NCBI GenBank assembly: GCA_963729365.1
Contig: CAVSNQ010000022.1
Span: 806,001 to 870,000, forward strand
Source of the DNA: JASHPR01 sp963729365
GTDB taxonomy: Bacteria > Actinomycetota > Actinomycetes > Streptosporangiales > Streptosporangiaceae
Length of the DNA stretch: 64,000 nucleotides
Reading direction: 5' to 3'
Part shown: in pieces, positions 50,012-60,234 of the stretch
Numbering within the stretch: position 1 is the first letter of the stretch
Layout of the letters: each line of letters opens with the position of its first letter
Made by a program: the position numbers and the translations under genes
Notes under the pieces: model-generated
What the model saw: the letters and a program-made list of their open reading frames with translations, nothing else
Database searches by the model: none
Told to the model about the DNA's origin: nothing

Positions 50012-50457
50012 ATACGGATCACGATCGTGCGGGCCGCCTTGTCGTGCAGCCCCCGCAGGTCGGCGTCGAGCACGATCGCCGGCACCACGAGCAGGAGCAG
50101 GATCGTCCGGACCAGGGCCCAGACCAAGCCGACCGGCTTGCCGTCGAGCCTGACCACCCGCACGCCGAGCAGCCGCTTGCCCACGGTGAAGCCGGTCAGC
50201 GCGGTCAGCAGGTAGATCTCGACCGCGAACACCGCGACGGCCAGGTACTGGGTACTGGCCGGGTGCTTGTCGCCGCCCAGCACGGCCAGGGCGATCACGA
50301 CGCTCATCAGCCAGTCGATCATCAGCGCGCCCAGCCGCCTGCCGACCCCGGACGCCGACCCGGATCCCGCCTGCGGCATCCCGAATCGCTGTCCCGGGTA
50401 CTCGCTGCCGCCGTCGGGGCCGGACACCGGCTTTCCGGCCACCTGTCGCTCCGCCAC
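50008..50457 (-). CDS. RDD family membrane protein
   Basis: 149 residues: a short hydrophilic N-terminus, then RRLGALMIDWLMS (the R..D..D-like RDD start) and three membrane helices, with GFTVGKRLLGVRVV between helices. RDD proteins are small membrane proteins, some linked to ion exchange; this one's role is unknown. GTG 50457 is chosen because TACCGT ends six bases before it; GTG 50463 and an ATG at 50574 are longer alternatives. It is divergent from glnA. Confidence 0.8.
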   Translation of the reverse strand: MAERQVAGKPVSGPDGGSEYPGQRFGMPQAGSGSASGVGRRLGALMIDWLMSVVIALAVLGGDKHPASTQYLAVAVFAVEIYLLTALTGFTVGKRLLGVRVVRLDGKPVGLVWALVRTILLLLVVPAIVLDADLRGLHDKAARTIVIRI

Positions 50458-50567
50458 AGACACACGGTACCGCCAGGCCCGGGACGGCGGCTTAGCCGCC
50501 CTGCGGCGTGGCCGACCGTGCTTGCCGTCTTCCCCGGGCTTGCCCCCCGGCGCCCGTCCCGCAGCCC

Positions 50568-50605
50568 GTAACATGGGCGAAACATCGGGGATACGGCTCG
50601 GAAAT
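50568..50605 (+). promoter_or_regulatory. GlnR operator upstream of glnA
   Basis: GTAAC-n6-GAAAC-n6-GATAC-n6-GAAAT, with exact six-base spacers. This is the four-part a-b-a-b layout of actinomycete GlnR boxes; the first half is perfect and the second has one mismatch in each element. It ends 71 bp before the glnA ATG. Confidence 0.8.
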
Positions 50606-50676
50606 CGCGAGCGCCTAGCGTTCCAGCAGCGCCCGGACGCGGGCGCGCCAGCCTGTCAGCGGCGCAAGGGAGAGGC

Positions 50677-52101
<1,425 letters not shown>

Positions 52102-52130
52102 GCATCCTCCGGCTGACCGGCCGGACGGAC

Positions 52131-52160
52131 AGAGGCCGGCCCTCGCGAGGGCCGGCCTCT
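52131..52160 (+). terminator. terminator of glnA
   Basis: A perfect 30-base palindrome (arms AGAGGCCGGCCCTCG and CGAGGGCCGGCCTCT), 30 bp after the stop and followed by TCGCTTGCT. It is the strongest terminator in the window. Confidence 0.85.
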
Positions 52161-52371
52161 TCGCTTGCTACCTAGATTGCGGTCACAGGCAGCCAGCGGC
52201 CCAAGTGGTCGGGCGGAAGTAAGAGTAGCGAGTTGCAGCAGTGGTGTTAGTGCAAACTGTTCACTTACGTAACGGAAGAGACCTGGCCGGCGGCGTGGTG
52301 GGTCAGGCGCAGGGCCACCATCACGGCCCTCGTCCTGCGGGTCCGGGTAGCTCAGCCGGACTCGGCCAGCC

Positions 52372-52593
52372 TCAGGTCAGGTCGAACTCGCCGTCCTGGA
52401 CGCCGGCGGTGAAGGCCCGCCACTCGTCCGGGGTGAAGATCAGCGCGGGCCCGCCGGGGTTCCTGCCGTCGCGCATGGCGATGATGTAGTCGCTGCCTTC
52501 CTTGGAGCCGGGAATGACCGCGACCTCGATGCAAGAACCGTCTTCCCCGCTGCCGTAAGAGGATTTGCGCCAGGCGGCGCCGGTCAGGTCCAT
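52372..52593 (-). CDS. DUF397 family protein
   Basis: 73 residues with the DUF397 pattern: WRKSSYGSG near the start, CIEVAV, IAMRDGRNP and FTPDEWRAFTAGVQDGEF. In actinomycetes these proteins usually pair with an XRE regulator encoded next door (as in the Scr1/ScoF-like pairs). No such partner is nearby, so it is an orphan. Conserved cytoplasmic protein; function unknown. Confidence 0.85.
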   Translation of the reverse strand: MDLTGAAWRKSSYGSGEDGSCIEVAVIPGSKEGSDYIIAMRDGRNPGGPALIFTPDEWRAFTAGVQDGEFDLT

Positions 52594-52722
52594 GTCGCGA
52601 ATGCCTTCCTGGCCAGGCTGGCGCTCGGTTGAGATGAGGCGCCGGTCGTGTCCCGCGGGGCGCCCCGGGACGGCCCCGGCTCACAGTATGCCTGCCGCCC
52701 CGGCGGATCTGCCCGGGCCAGG

Positions 52723-52764
52723 TTGACAGCCACTCCGTTGACAGCCACTCTCTGGTGCGGATAC
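52723..52764 (+). promoter_or_regulatory. promoter with a duplicated -35 element before the kinase gene
   Basis: TTGACAGCCACTC occurs at 52723 and again at 52738. From the second TTGACA, a 16-base spacer leads to GATACT at 52760. The first copy would be too far from this -10, so it is either spare or part of a repeated binding site. Confidence 0.5.
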
Positions 52765-52839
52765 TGATTTTCGTCCCCGCGACTACTGCGGTGATCCTGG
52801 CTGGGCACCGGACGGGCGGCTGAACTCTGCGGAGGCGTG

Positions 52840-54510
52840 GTGAGCGACCTACCCCCGGCGTCGGGCGGCCTCGTGGCGGGCTCCCAGATAGCCGGCTACA
52901 AGATCGAGGAGCAGATCGGCCGCGGCGGGATGGCGGTCGTCTACCGTGCGTCCGATGACCGGCTGAACCGCTCGGTGGCGCTGAAGATCCTGGCCCCCGA
53001 GCTGGCCAGCGACACGGGCTTCCGCCACCGGTTCATCAGGGAGATGCGGGCCGCGGCCGCCGTCGATCATCCGAACATCGTTCCGGTCTTTGATGCCGGC
53101 GAGGCGGACGGGGCCTTGTTCATCGCCATGCGCTATGTCAGCGGGCAGGACATGCGCACGCTGCTCGACCGCGAGCACTCGCTGCCGCCGGCCCGTGTTG
53201 CCCATCTCATCACCCAGGCCGCGTCCGCCCTGGACGAGGCGCACTCCCGCGGGCTGGTGCACCGCGACGTGAAGCCGGGCAACATGCTGATCGGCCGGGT
53301 CACCGGCAGCGGCCAGCCCGATCACCTGTACCTGTCTGACTTCGGGCTCAGCAAGCAGCGGGTCTCCTCCGCTCCGCTCACGCTGACCGGCCAGTTCCTC
53401 GGCACGCTCGATTACATGGCGCCGGAACAGGTCGAGGGCCACCCGATCGACGGCCGCGCCGACCTGTACTCGCTGGGCTGCACCGCGTTCGAGATGCTGG
53501 CCGGGCAGCCGCCGTTCCGGCGCAATCAGGGCTTCGCGGTGCTGTGGGCGCAGCTGTCCGCCGCCCCGCCGTCGCTGACGGCGGTGCGGCCTGACCTGCC
53601 ACCCGCGGTCGACCAGGTCATCGCCAAGGCGCTGGCCAAGTCGCCGGATGACCGCTACCAGAGCTGCATGGCCTTTGCCAGCGCGCTGCGGGCGGCCTGC
53701 GGGCTCGGCGGCAGCGCGGCAGGTCCCGCAGCCGCCCTGGTCGAGCCGCCGGGGCCGGCGACGGAGATGGCGCAGATTCCCGAGTCCCGCGCGGCCGCGC
53801 CCTGGTCCAATCCGCCGGCTCAGCCGCCCGCGCCCGAGCCCTGGTCCGCCGACGAGCTGTACCGCCCCGATCCGCCCTACCGCCCGGATTCGCAGTACCG
53901 GCCGGATTCCCAGTACCGGCCGGATTCCCAGTACCGCCCGCCGGCCTCCTATCCGCCGCCGCCGCAGTCTCCGCCGCCCACATCCTGGCCGCCGGCTCCC
54001 CCGCCGTCCACGCGCCGCGGGCCAGGCGCCGGCGCGGCCCGGCCCCGGCGTCGGCGGAAATGGCCTGTCGTGGTGGGATGCCTCGTGCTGCTCGCGATCG
54101 CGGGCGTGGCGATCGCCCTGCTGGGCAGCAAGGCCTCGCCGCCGACGAGCCCGGCCAGCCCGCCCGCGACAGGGAAGGCCGCCAACTCGGCCCCGGCAGG
54201 CCCGGCCGGCCGGGCCGCGCCGGCCGGCCCGGCAGCGACCGTGCAGGCCTACTTCGCGGCGATCAACGCCCACGACTACGCCAAGGCCTGGAACCTCGGC
54301 GGCAAGAACACCGGCTCGTCCTACTCGGCGTTCGAGAACGGCTTCAACGGGACCGCCAACGACAGCCTCACCGTGCTGTCCGTGGCGGGCAACGTCGTGA
54401 CCGTCCGGCTGGCCGCCACGCAGACCGACGGCTCGGTCAAGTCCTACCAGGGCACCTACACCGTGATCGGCGGGGTCATCACCCAGTCCCGCATCCAGCC
54501 GGTTGGCTAG
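52840..54510 (+). CDS. membrane Ser/Thr protein kinase (PknB-like)
   Basis: 556 residues. The kinase domain (about 15-285) has IGRGGMAVVYRA, the Lys in VALKIL, HRDVKPGNM, DFG and an APEQ motif. A Pro-rich juxtamembrane region contains three or more YRPDSQ hexapeptide repeats, followed by basic RPRRRRK, one membrane helix (about 408-430) and an extracytoplasmic domain of about 100 residues resembling SnoaL/NTF2-like or lumazine-binding folds (QAYFAAINAHDYAKAW). PASTA repeats are absent, so it should sense something other than peptidoglycan stem peptides. GTG 52840 has GGAGG four bases upstream; GTG 52837 is also possible. Confidence 0.88.
   Translation: MSDLPPASGGLVAGSQIAGYKIEEQIGRGGMAVVYRASDDRLNRSVALKILAPELASDTGFRHRFIREMRAAAAVDHPNIVPVFDAGEADGALFIAMRYVSGQDMRTLLDREHSLPPARVAHLITQAASALDEAHSRGLVHRDVKPGNMLIGRVTGSGQPDHLYLSDFGLSKQRVSSAPLTLTGQFLGTLDYMAPEQVEGHPIDGRADLYSLGCTAFEMLAGQPPFRRNQGFAVLWAQLSAAPPSLTAVRPDLPPAVDQVIAKALAKSPDDRYQSCMAFASALRAACGLGGSAAGPAAALVEPPGPATEMAQIPESRAAAPWSNPPAQPPAPEPWSADELYRPDPPYRPDSQYRPDSQYRPDSQYRPPASYPPPPQSPPPTSWPPAPPPSTRRGPGAGAARPRRRRKWPVVVGCLVLLAIAGVAIALLGSKASPPTSPASPPATGKAANSAPAGPAGRAAPAGPAATVQAYFAAINAHDYAKAWNLGGKNTGSSYSAFENGFNGTANDSLTVLSVAGNVVTVRLAATQTDGSVKSYQGTYTVIGGVITQSRIQPVG
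53880..53945 (+). repeat. 18-bp tandem repeat within the kinase gene
   Basis: CCGGATTC-CAGTACCGG units with an 18-base period encode repeated YRPDSQ. At least three copies; the number may vary between strains. Confidence 0.8.
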
Positions 54511-55258
54511 GCCGGACGGCCCGGCGGAGGCCGGCGCGATCGAAGCATCGCTGCGCGCCCTGGGCACGCCGCAGCGCGCGGTCAGCGAGAAGGCCTACCT
54601 GAAGAGCGACCTCGAGTTCACCGGCACCCCGGTGCCAGCGATCCGCGCCACGGTCAGGTCATGGTGCCGCGCCCGGCCGGATCTCACCCGGACCCAGCTG
54701 ATCGCGGTCACCGGGGCCCTGTGGGCCAGGCCGGTGCACGAGTCCCGGATGGCCGCGCTCGAGCTGCTTGACGCCAACACCGGCCTGCTGCAGCCCGGCG
54801 ACGCCGCGCTGGTCGAGCGGATGCTGCGCACCTCCCGCACCTGGGCGCTGGTGGACGGCATGGCGGCCAACGTCATGGGCAAGCTCACCGAACGCCATCC
54901 CGAGCTCACCGCGTACCTGGACCGCTGGGCGCGCGACGACGACTTCTGGCTCCGGCGCTCGGCCATGCTCGCCCTGCTCGGGCCGCTGCGCCGGGGCGAA
55001 GGTGACTTCGACCGGTTCTCCCGGTATGCCGACCAGATGCTGGAGGAGAAGGAGTTCTTCATCCGCAAGGCGATCGGCTGGATCTTGCGTGACACGGGCA
55101 AGCGCAGGCCCGAACTGGTCGCCGCGTGGCTGGAGCCGCGGGCGCACCGGGCGTCCGGGGTCACGATGCGCGAGGCGGTCAAGCCCCTGCCGCCCGACGT
55201 CAGGGAGCGGCTGCTAGCCGCGCGTTCGGGCCAGGGCGGCCGGGGTCAGTCCCGCTAG
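54503..55258 (+). CDS. AlkD-like DNA alkylation repair protein
   Basis: 251 residues of alpha-helical HEAT-like repeats typical of AlkD glycosylases: SEKAYLKSDLEFTGTPVPAI, RMAALELLDA, WALVDGMAANVMG, DFWLRRSAMLALL and FFIRKAIGWILRD. AlkD removes cationic alkylated bases without flipping them. The best start is TTG 54503, overlapping the kinase stop by eight bases, though a downstream start is possible. Its 3' end overlaps the convergent AraC gene by 45 bp. Confidence 0.85.
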   Translation: MARPDGPAEAGAIEASLRALGTPQRAVSEKAYLKSDLEFTGTPVPAIRATVRSWCRARPDLTRTQLIAVTGALWARPVHESRMAALELLDANTGLLQPGDAALVERMLRTSRTWALVDGMAANVMGKLTERHPELTAYLDRWARDDDFWLRRSAMLALLGPLRRGEGDFDRFSRYADQMLEEKEFFIRKAIGWILRDTGKRRPELVAAWLEPRAHRASGVTMREAVKPLPPDVRERLLAARSGQGGRGQSR

Positions 55259-55939
55259 CCGGCCGCTTTCCCTGGTCAGATGCGCCTGGTCGGCGTAACC
55301 GGCCTCGGCGGCGATCCGGGCCAGGTCGGCCGCGCCGGCATCGATGCGGGACACGAACCGCCGGAAGCGCAGGACCCGGGCCAGCATCCGGGGCCCGTAG
55401 CCCACCGCCGCCTGGCACCGGCGGCGCAGCTGCCGCTCGCTGATCCCGAGCCGGGCCGCGACCAGGTCGGCCCGCGCCCCCGGCCGGCCGAGCAGCCGGG
55501 CCGCCTCGAGCACCAGCCGGTCCGGCGGCCGCTCGGTCACCATCTGCGCGGCGATCCCGGCCACCCGGCTCATCGCCTCGGCGGGCGGCAGCGAGCCGGG
55601 CAGCCGGCCCGCGGGCACCGCGGCCAGGTCGGCCGCGTCCACCCGCTGGTCGAGCAGCTCGCTGAGCGGCACCCCGAGCGCGGCGCCCCCGGCTCCCGGC
55701 CGGAATCGCGCCCCGACGAACACCGTCCCGGGCGGCCGCGCGGTCGGCGCGGGCCCGGTGTCCGGGCCGGCCACGAAGGCGCCCACGCCGCTCTGCCAGA
55801 TCAGGTCGGTGCACCCGTCGGGAAGCACGGGCACGGGTTCCGCCCCGCAGGGGGGCGCCACCGAGACCCACAGGCAGTGGATTTCCGCCCTGAACGCCAC
55901 GGCAGGCGCGAACTCCCGGTACCCCGGTGCCAGGTCCAC
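55214..55939 (-). CDS. AraC-family regulator with DUF6597-like N-terminal domain
   Basis: 241 residues. The N-terminal half has VLPDGCTDLIWQ and FVGARFRPGAGGAALGVP, a ligand-type domain common in actinomycete AraC proteins. The C-terminal half has the double helix-turn-helix with LGISERQLRRRCQAAVGYGP and RIAAEAGYADQAHLTRE. The effector and targets are unknown; the neighbouring AlkD gene (convergent, 45-bp overlap) suggests a relation to alkylation, as in Ada systems, but this protein lacks the methyl-accepting cysteines. GTG start. Confidence 0.85.
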   Translation of the reverse strand: MDLAPGYREFAPAVAFRAEIHCLWVSVAPPCGAEPVPVLPDGCTDLIWQSGVGAFVAGPDTGPAPTARPPGTVFVGARFRPGAGGAALGVPLSELLDQRVDAADLAAVPAGRLPGSLPPAEAMSRVAGIAAQMVTERPPDRLVLEAARLLGRPGARADLVAARLGISERQLRRRCQAAVGYGPRMLARVLRFRRFVSRIDAGAADLARIAAEAGYADQAHLTRESGRLAGLTPAALARTRG

Positions 55940-56010
55940 CCGGCCAGTCTTTCATGCTGGCGTCCGTTTCGTTCAAGGCGGCAATCCGGGGCATGTGGTC
56001 AGATGGCAGA

Positions 56011-56871
56011 ATGAGCAAAGCTGATCTTGGTGCCGCGGCGCAGTTCATCGCGGCCAGCGCCCGCGTGGTCGACCGCCGCATGTTCGAGCGCCTGTTCGAA
56101 GGGGGCCCCGCCGAACCGGTGCGGGACGCGGTCGCCGCCTACCGCAACCCGGACGGCGGGTTCGGCCAAGGCCTGGAACCCGACGGCCGCGCCCCGGCCA
56201 GCCAGCCCGCCGCGATCGAGCTGGGCCTGCGCATCCTCGATGAGGCCGACGCCTGGGACGGCGATCTGGTCAGCGGCGCATGCGACTGGCTGCAGGCCCA
56301 CGCGCCGGCCGAGGGCGGCTCGACGTTCGTGGAGCAGACGATCGAGGGCTGGCCGCACGCCCCGTGGTGGGTTCCCGAGCCGGGGCGCCCGGCCTCGCTG
56401 GTCTCGACCGGCCAGATCGCGGGCACGCTGTATGCGCGCGGCGCGGCGCATCCGTGGCTGGACCGGGCCACCGAACTGCTGTGGTCCCGGATCGACGCGC
56501 TCGAGTCGGCCGGTCCCTATGACATGTACGGGGTGGTGGCCTTCCTCGACCACGTGCCCGACCGGGACCGGGCCGAGCGCGCGCTGCAGCACGTGGCGCC
56601 GCTGCTGCTCGACGTCGTGGCGCTCGACCCGGACGCGGAGGGCGAAGCGCACTCGCCGCTCGGCTACGCCCCGCGGCCCGGTTCGCTGGCCCGCGGCCTG
56701 TTCGGCGAGCCGGTCATCCACGCCCATCTCGACCATCTCGCCGCCGGGCAGCGCGACGACGGCGGCTGGACGTTCAACTGGCCCGCCTGGTCCCCGGCCG
56801 CCGAGCTCGACTGGCGCGGCTTCATCACGGTGAGATCCCTGGTGACCCTGCGCGCCAACGGCCGGCTGTGA
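56011..56871 (+). CDS. squalene cyclase/prenyltransferase-repeat protein
   Basis: 286 residues with alpha/alpha-barrel repeats: RNPDGGFGQGLEPDGR, LRILDEADAWDG and DDGGWTFNWPAWSPAAELDW. The QW-like motifs (DGGFG, DGGW) indicate the terpenoid cyclase/prenyltransferase barrel, but the DXDD or DXXDD catalytic motifs are not evident, so it may be a non-catalytic or unknown enzyme. ATG 56011 begins the conserved region; upstream in-frame starts overlap the AraC gene on the other strand. Single gene. Confidence 0.7.
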   Translation: MSKADLGAAAQFIAASARVVDRRMFERLFEGGPAEPVRDAVAAYRNPDGGFGQGLEPDGRAPASQPAAIELGLRILDEADAWDGDLVSGACDWLQAHAPAEGGSTFVEQTIEGWPHAPWWVPEPGRPASLVSTGQIAGTLYARGAAHPWLDRATELLWSRIDALESAGPYDMYGVVAFLDHVPDRDRAERALQHVAPLLLDVVALDPDAEGEAHSPLGYAPRPGSLARGLFGEPVIHAHLDHLAAGQRDDGGWTFNWPAWSPAAELDWRGFITVRSLVTLRANGRL

Positions 56872-56889
56872 CCGCTCGGCCGACATGAC

Positions 56890-59800
56890 TTAGCCGTAGA
56901 ACAGGCGCTCCATCACGGCCCGCGCCCGCCGGGCGGCCCGGCGGTACTCCTGGACCAGGTCCTGCGACGCGTCCGGGGCGTACCCGAGCAGCCGTGCCAC
57001 CGCGCCGAGTTCCGGCTGCGCCGTGGGAACCGAGTCGGCCGGCCGGCCGCGCACGAGCATCACCGCGTTCCTGATCCGGGCGGCCAGCCGCCACCCGGTG
57101 ACGAGCGCCTCGGCGTCGGCCGCGGCGATCAGGCCCGCCTCCCGCGCGGCCAGCAGCGTGCCGACGGTCCTCGTGGTCCGGAGCGCGGGCACCGCGCGGG
57201 CGTGCCGCAGCTGCAGCAGCTGGGCCACCCACTCCACGTCCGTGAGCCCGCCCGGGCCGAGCTTGAGGTGCAGCGCGGGATCGACGCCGCGGGGCATGCG
57301 CTCGGCCTCCATCCGGGCCTTGATCCTCCTGATCTCCCGGACTCCGGGCTCGCCCATTCCCCCGCCCGGATAGCGGAACTCGTCGGCCATGGCCATGAAG
57401 TCCTCGCCCAGGGCGGCGTCGCCCGCGACCGGCTCGGCGCGCAGCAGGGCCTGGGCCTCCCACGGGGCCGACCAGCGCTGGTAGTAGGCGCGGTAGGAGG
57501 CCAGGGTGCGCACCAGCGGCCCCTGCCGGCCCTCGGGCCGCAGCCCGGTGTCGACCGGCAGCGCCGGGTCGGGACCGGGCCGGGCCAGCAGCCCGCGCAG
57601 TTCCTCGGCGACCGCGTGCGCCGCCCTGGTCGCCGCTTCCTCGTCCGCGCCGGCCAGCGGCTCGTGCACGAACATCACGTCGGCGTCGCTGGCGTAGCCC
57701 ATCTCGTGACCGCCGAGCCGGCCCATAGCCACCACGCAGATCCGGGTCGGCAGCGGGCCGCCCTGCTGCCCGACCTTCCTGGCCGCCGCGTCCAGGGCAG
57801 CCGCGATCGTCACCGCGGCGACCGTGGTCAGGGCCTCGCCGGTCTCCTCGACGCCGGACATGCCGAGCAGGTCGGCCGCGGCCGTGCGGAGCAGCTCCCG
57901 GCGGCGCAGCGCCAGCGCGGCCGCGACCGCCCCCGCGGCGGTGCCGTGCCTGCGGGCCACCGCCGCGGCCTCGGCGCGCAGGGCCGCGGCCGGCCGGGGC
58001 GCGAGCTGGGCGTCGTCGGCCAGCATGGCCACCGCGTCGGGCGCCCGCAGCAGCAGCCCGGTGGCGTACCGGCTCGACGCCAGCAGCCTGGCCATCCGCT
58101 GCGCGACCCTGGTGTCGTCCCTGAGCAGCCTCAGGTACCACGAGGATTCGCCGAGCGCCTCGCTGACCTGCCGGAACGCGAGCAGGCCCGCGTCGGGCTG
58201 GGCCGCGTCCGCGAACCAGCCGAGCATCACGGGCAACAGCGTCCGCTGGATGGCGGCCCGGCGCGAGACACCCGAGGTGAGGGCCTCGATATGCCGCAGC
58301 GCGCCGGCCGGGTCGACGTAGCCGAGTGCCTCGAGCCGCTCCCGCGCCGCGTCCTGGGTCAGCCGGACCGCCTCGCCGGGGAGCCGGGCCACCGCCTCGA
58401 GCAGCGGCCGGTAGAACAGCTTCTCGTGCAGCCGCCTGGCCTGGCTGGCATGCCGGCTCCACTGCGCGAGAAGGTCAGCGGCCGGGTCGCCATGTTCCTG
58501 GTGCTGGTCCCGGTGCTGGTTCCGGCCTGGCCGCATCGCCCGCAGCGCCCGGCCGACCTGACGCAATACCGCCGGATCCTCGGGCAGCGTGTGCGTCCGC
58601 CGCAGCTGGCGCAGCTGGAGCAGGTGCTCGACGGTGCGCAGGAACCGGTAGGCGGCGGCCAGGTGCGCAGCGTCCTCACGACCGACGTAGCCGCCCTTGG
58701 CCAGCGCGGCGAGGGCGTCCAGGGTAGCGGCGGCGCGCAGCGTCTCGTCGGTGCGGCCGTGCACGAGCTGCAGCAGCTGCACCGCGAACTCGATGTCCCG
58801 CAATCCGCCGGGGCCGAGCTTGATCTCCCGGCCGGCCCGGTCCGCGGGCAGGCTGCCGATCACCCGGCGCCGCATGGCCTGCACGTCAGCCACGAAGTTC
58901 TCGCGCTGCGCCGACTGCCAGACCGTCGGCCCCAGCGCGGCCAGGTACGCCTGGCCAAGCTCGGCGTCACCAGCGACCGGCCTGGCCTTGAGCAGCGCCT
59001 GGAACTCCCAGGTCTTGGCCCAGCGCTCGTAGTAGGCGCGGTGGCTGGCCAGCGTCCTGACCAGCGGCCCGTCGCGGCCCTCCGGGCGCAGGTTCGGATC
59101 GACCGGGAACAGCGCCTCCTCGGTGGTGGCCGCCGAGCAGACCCGGATCATCGCGGCGGCCAGCCGGGTCGCGGTCCGGAGGGCGGCCGCCTCACCGCCG
59201 TCGCCCGGTGACTCCCCCGCCCCGCCGTCACCCGGTGACTCCCCCGGCCCCGGCCCGGCCACGAAGATCACGTCAATGTCGCTGGCGTAGTTCAGCTCGC
59301 GGCCGCCGCACTTCCCCATCGCGATGACCGCGAGCGAGCACGGTGCGGAGCCGGGCGGCAGCTGGGATCTGGCGATCGCGAGCGCCGCCTCGAGCGCCGC
59401 CCCGGCCAGGTCCGCTAGCTCGGCCGCGACCTGGGCGAAGTCCTCGGCACCGGTGAGATCCCTGGCGGCCAGGTGGAGCTGGCGGCGCCGGTAGGCGATG
59501 CGCAGCGCGGTGGCCGGATCGGTGCCGGGCAGCCGGGCCGGCTCGGACACCGGTTCGTGATCACCGGGCCGCGCGCCGACCGCGGCCAGCAGCTCAGCGC
59601 GGAGCTCGCCAGCCCCCGGGCGGCGCAGCGCCCCCGGGCCGCTCAGCACTCTCCAGACGCCGGGATGGCGGGCGAGATGGCCGCCGAGAGCGGCGCTGAC
59701 CCCGAGCACGGCGAACAAGCGGGCCCGGAAGCCCTCGTCATCGCGCAGGGCGGCCCACAACTCGGCGTCGTGCGGCAGCCGGGCCAGGCTGGCCAGCGCG

Positions 59801-59964
59801 AGGTCGGGGTCGGCCGCCACCGCGAGGGCACCGAGCAGGCCGGAATCGCCGCCGGCCGTGTCGAGGCCGAGATCCTCGATGACCAGCCGCTCCGCGCGCG
59901 CGGTGTCGGCGAATCCCATCGTCGCCAGCTGCCCGGCCAGCGTCGTCCCGCGCACGATGCTCAC
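56890..59964 (-). CDS. glnE: bifunctional glutamine synthetase adenylyltransferase/deadenylylase
   Basis: 1,024 residues with two nucleotidyltransferase domains: GGRELNYASDIDVIF near residue 224 and GGHEMGYASDADVMF near 758. Each is followed by a helical GlnE domain (LKLGPGGLTDVEW, KLGPGGLRDIEF). One domain adds and the other removes AMP on the tyrosine of GlnA, tuning glutamine synthesis to nitrogen supply. GTG 59964 lies six bases after TAACGT. The target tyrosine is present in glnA (Tyr402) but not in glnA2, both in this window. Confidence 0.95.
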   Translation of the reverse strand: MSIVRGTTLAGQLATMGFADTARAERLVIEDLGLDTAGGDSGLLGALAVAADPDLALASLARLPHDAELWAALRDDEGFRARLFAVLGVSAALGGHLARHPGVWRVLSGPGALRRPGAGELRAELLAAVGARPGDHEPVSEPARLPGTDPATALRIAYRRRQLHLAARDLTGAEDFAQVAAELADLAGAALEAALAIARSQLPPGSAPCSLAVIAMGKCGGRELNYASDIDVIFVAGPGPGESPGDGGAGESPGDGGEAAALRTATRLAAAMIRVCSAATTEEALFPVDPNLRPEGRDGPLVRTLASHRAYYERWAKTWEFQALLKARPVAGDAELGQAYLAALGPTVWQSAQRENFVADVQAMRRRVIGSLPADRAGREIKLGPGGLRDIEFAVQLLQLVHGRTDETLRAAATLDALAALAKGGYVGREDAAHLAAAYRFLRTVEHLLQLRQLRRTHTLPEDPAVLRQVGRALRAMRPGRNQHRDQHQEHGDPAADLLAQWSRHASQARRLHEKLFYRPLLEAVARLPGEAVRLTQDAARERLEALGYVDPAGALRHIEALTSGVSRRAAIQRTLLPVMLGWFADAAQPDAGLLAFRQVSEALGESSWYLRLLRDDTRVAQRMARLLASSRYATGLLLRAPDAVAMLADDAQLAPRPAAALRAEAAAVARRHGTAAGAVAAALALRRRELLRTAAADLLGMSGVEETGEALTTVAAVTIAAALDAAARKVGQQGGPLPTRICVVAMGRLGGHEMGYASDADVMFVHEPLAGADEEAATRAAHAVAEELRGLLARPGPDPALPVDTGLRPEGRQGPLVRTLASYRAYYQRWSAPWEAQALLRAEPVAGDAALGEDFMAMADEFRYPGGGMGEPGVREIRRIKARMEAERMPRGVDPALHLKLGPGGLTDVEWVAQLLQLRHARAVPALRTTRTVGTLLAAREAGLIAAADAEALVTGWRLAARIRNAVMLVRGRPADSVPTAQPELGAVARLLGYAPDASQDLVQEYRRAARRARAVMERLFYG

Positions 59965-60027
59965 ACCTGCACGTTAGCTTCCGCGTGCGCCTATTACCCG
60001 GGCAGCCAAGCCGAGAATGTGCCGTGA

Positions 60028-60123
60028 CCCGGTCAGGGACGGGGCGGGCGCTTCAGCGTGGACAGCTTCGCCAGGTACCTGATTCACGACCCGGTTCACC
60101 ACCTGCACGACGTCAGCGGCTGA
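60028..60123 (+). pseudogene. possible C-terminal remnant of a DinB-like protein
   Basis: A 31-codon open segment ending FSVDSFARYLIHDPVHHLHDVSG and a stop. The HD..HH.HD pattern resembles the C-terminus of DinB/DUF664-type metal-binding proteins. There is no start and an in-frame stop precedes it. Low confidence; it would be a gene remnant in the gap upstream of glnE. Confidence 0.3.
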
Positions 60124-60234
60124 ACGACATCGGCGGTAAATCGCGCTGCGCACCAGAAACCGGCCCCTTCCTGGCTAGCGGGTCGCTGCAATCCGGTCAT
60201 CTCGGCTGGTCAGCGGCCGGTTATCCTCGATCAC

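Noticed and set aside
52335..52350. GGGTAGCTCAG, resembling the D-arm of a tRNA
   Set aside because: No anticodon or T-arm follows; it is chance similarity downstream of glnA.
52584..52808. A 74-codon minus-strand frame upstream of DUF397
   Set aside because: No ribosome-binding site or recognisable sequence, and it does not encode the XRE partner one would expect.
53880..53945. CRISPR-like array
   Set aside because: The 18-bp units are contiguous, have no spacers and are in frame within the kinase gene.
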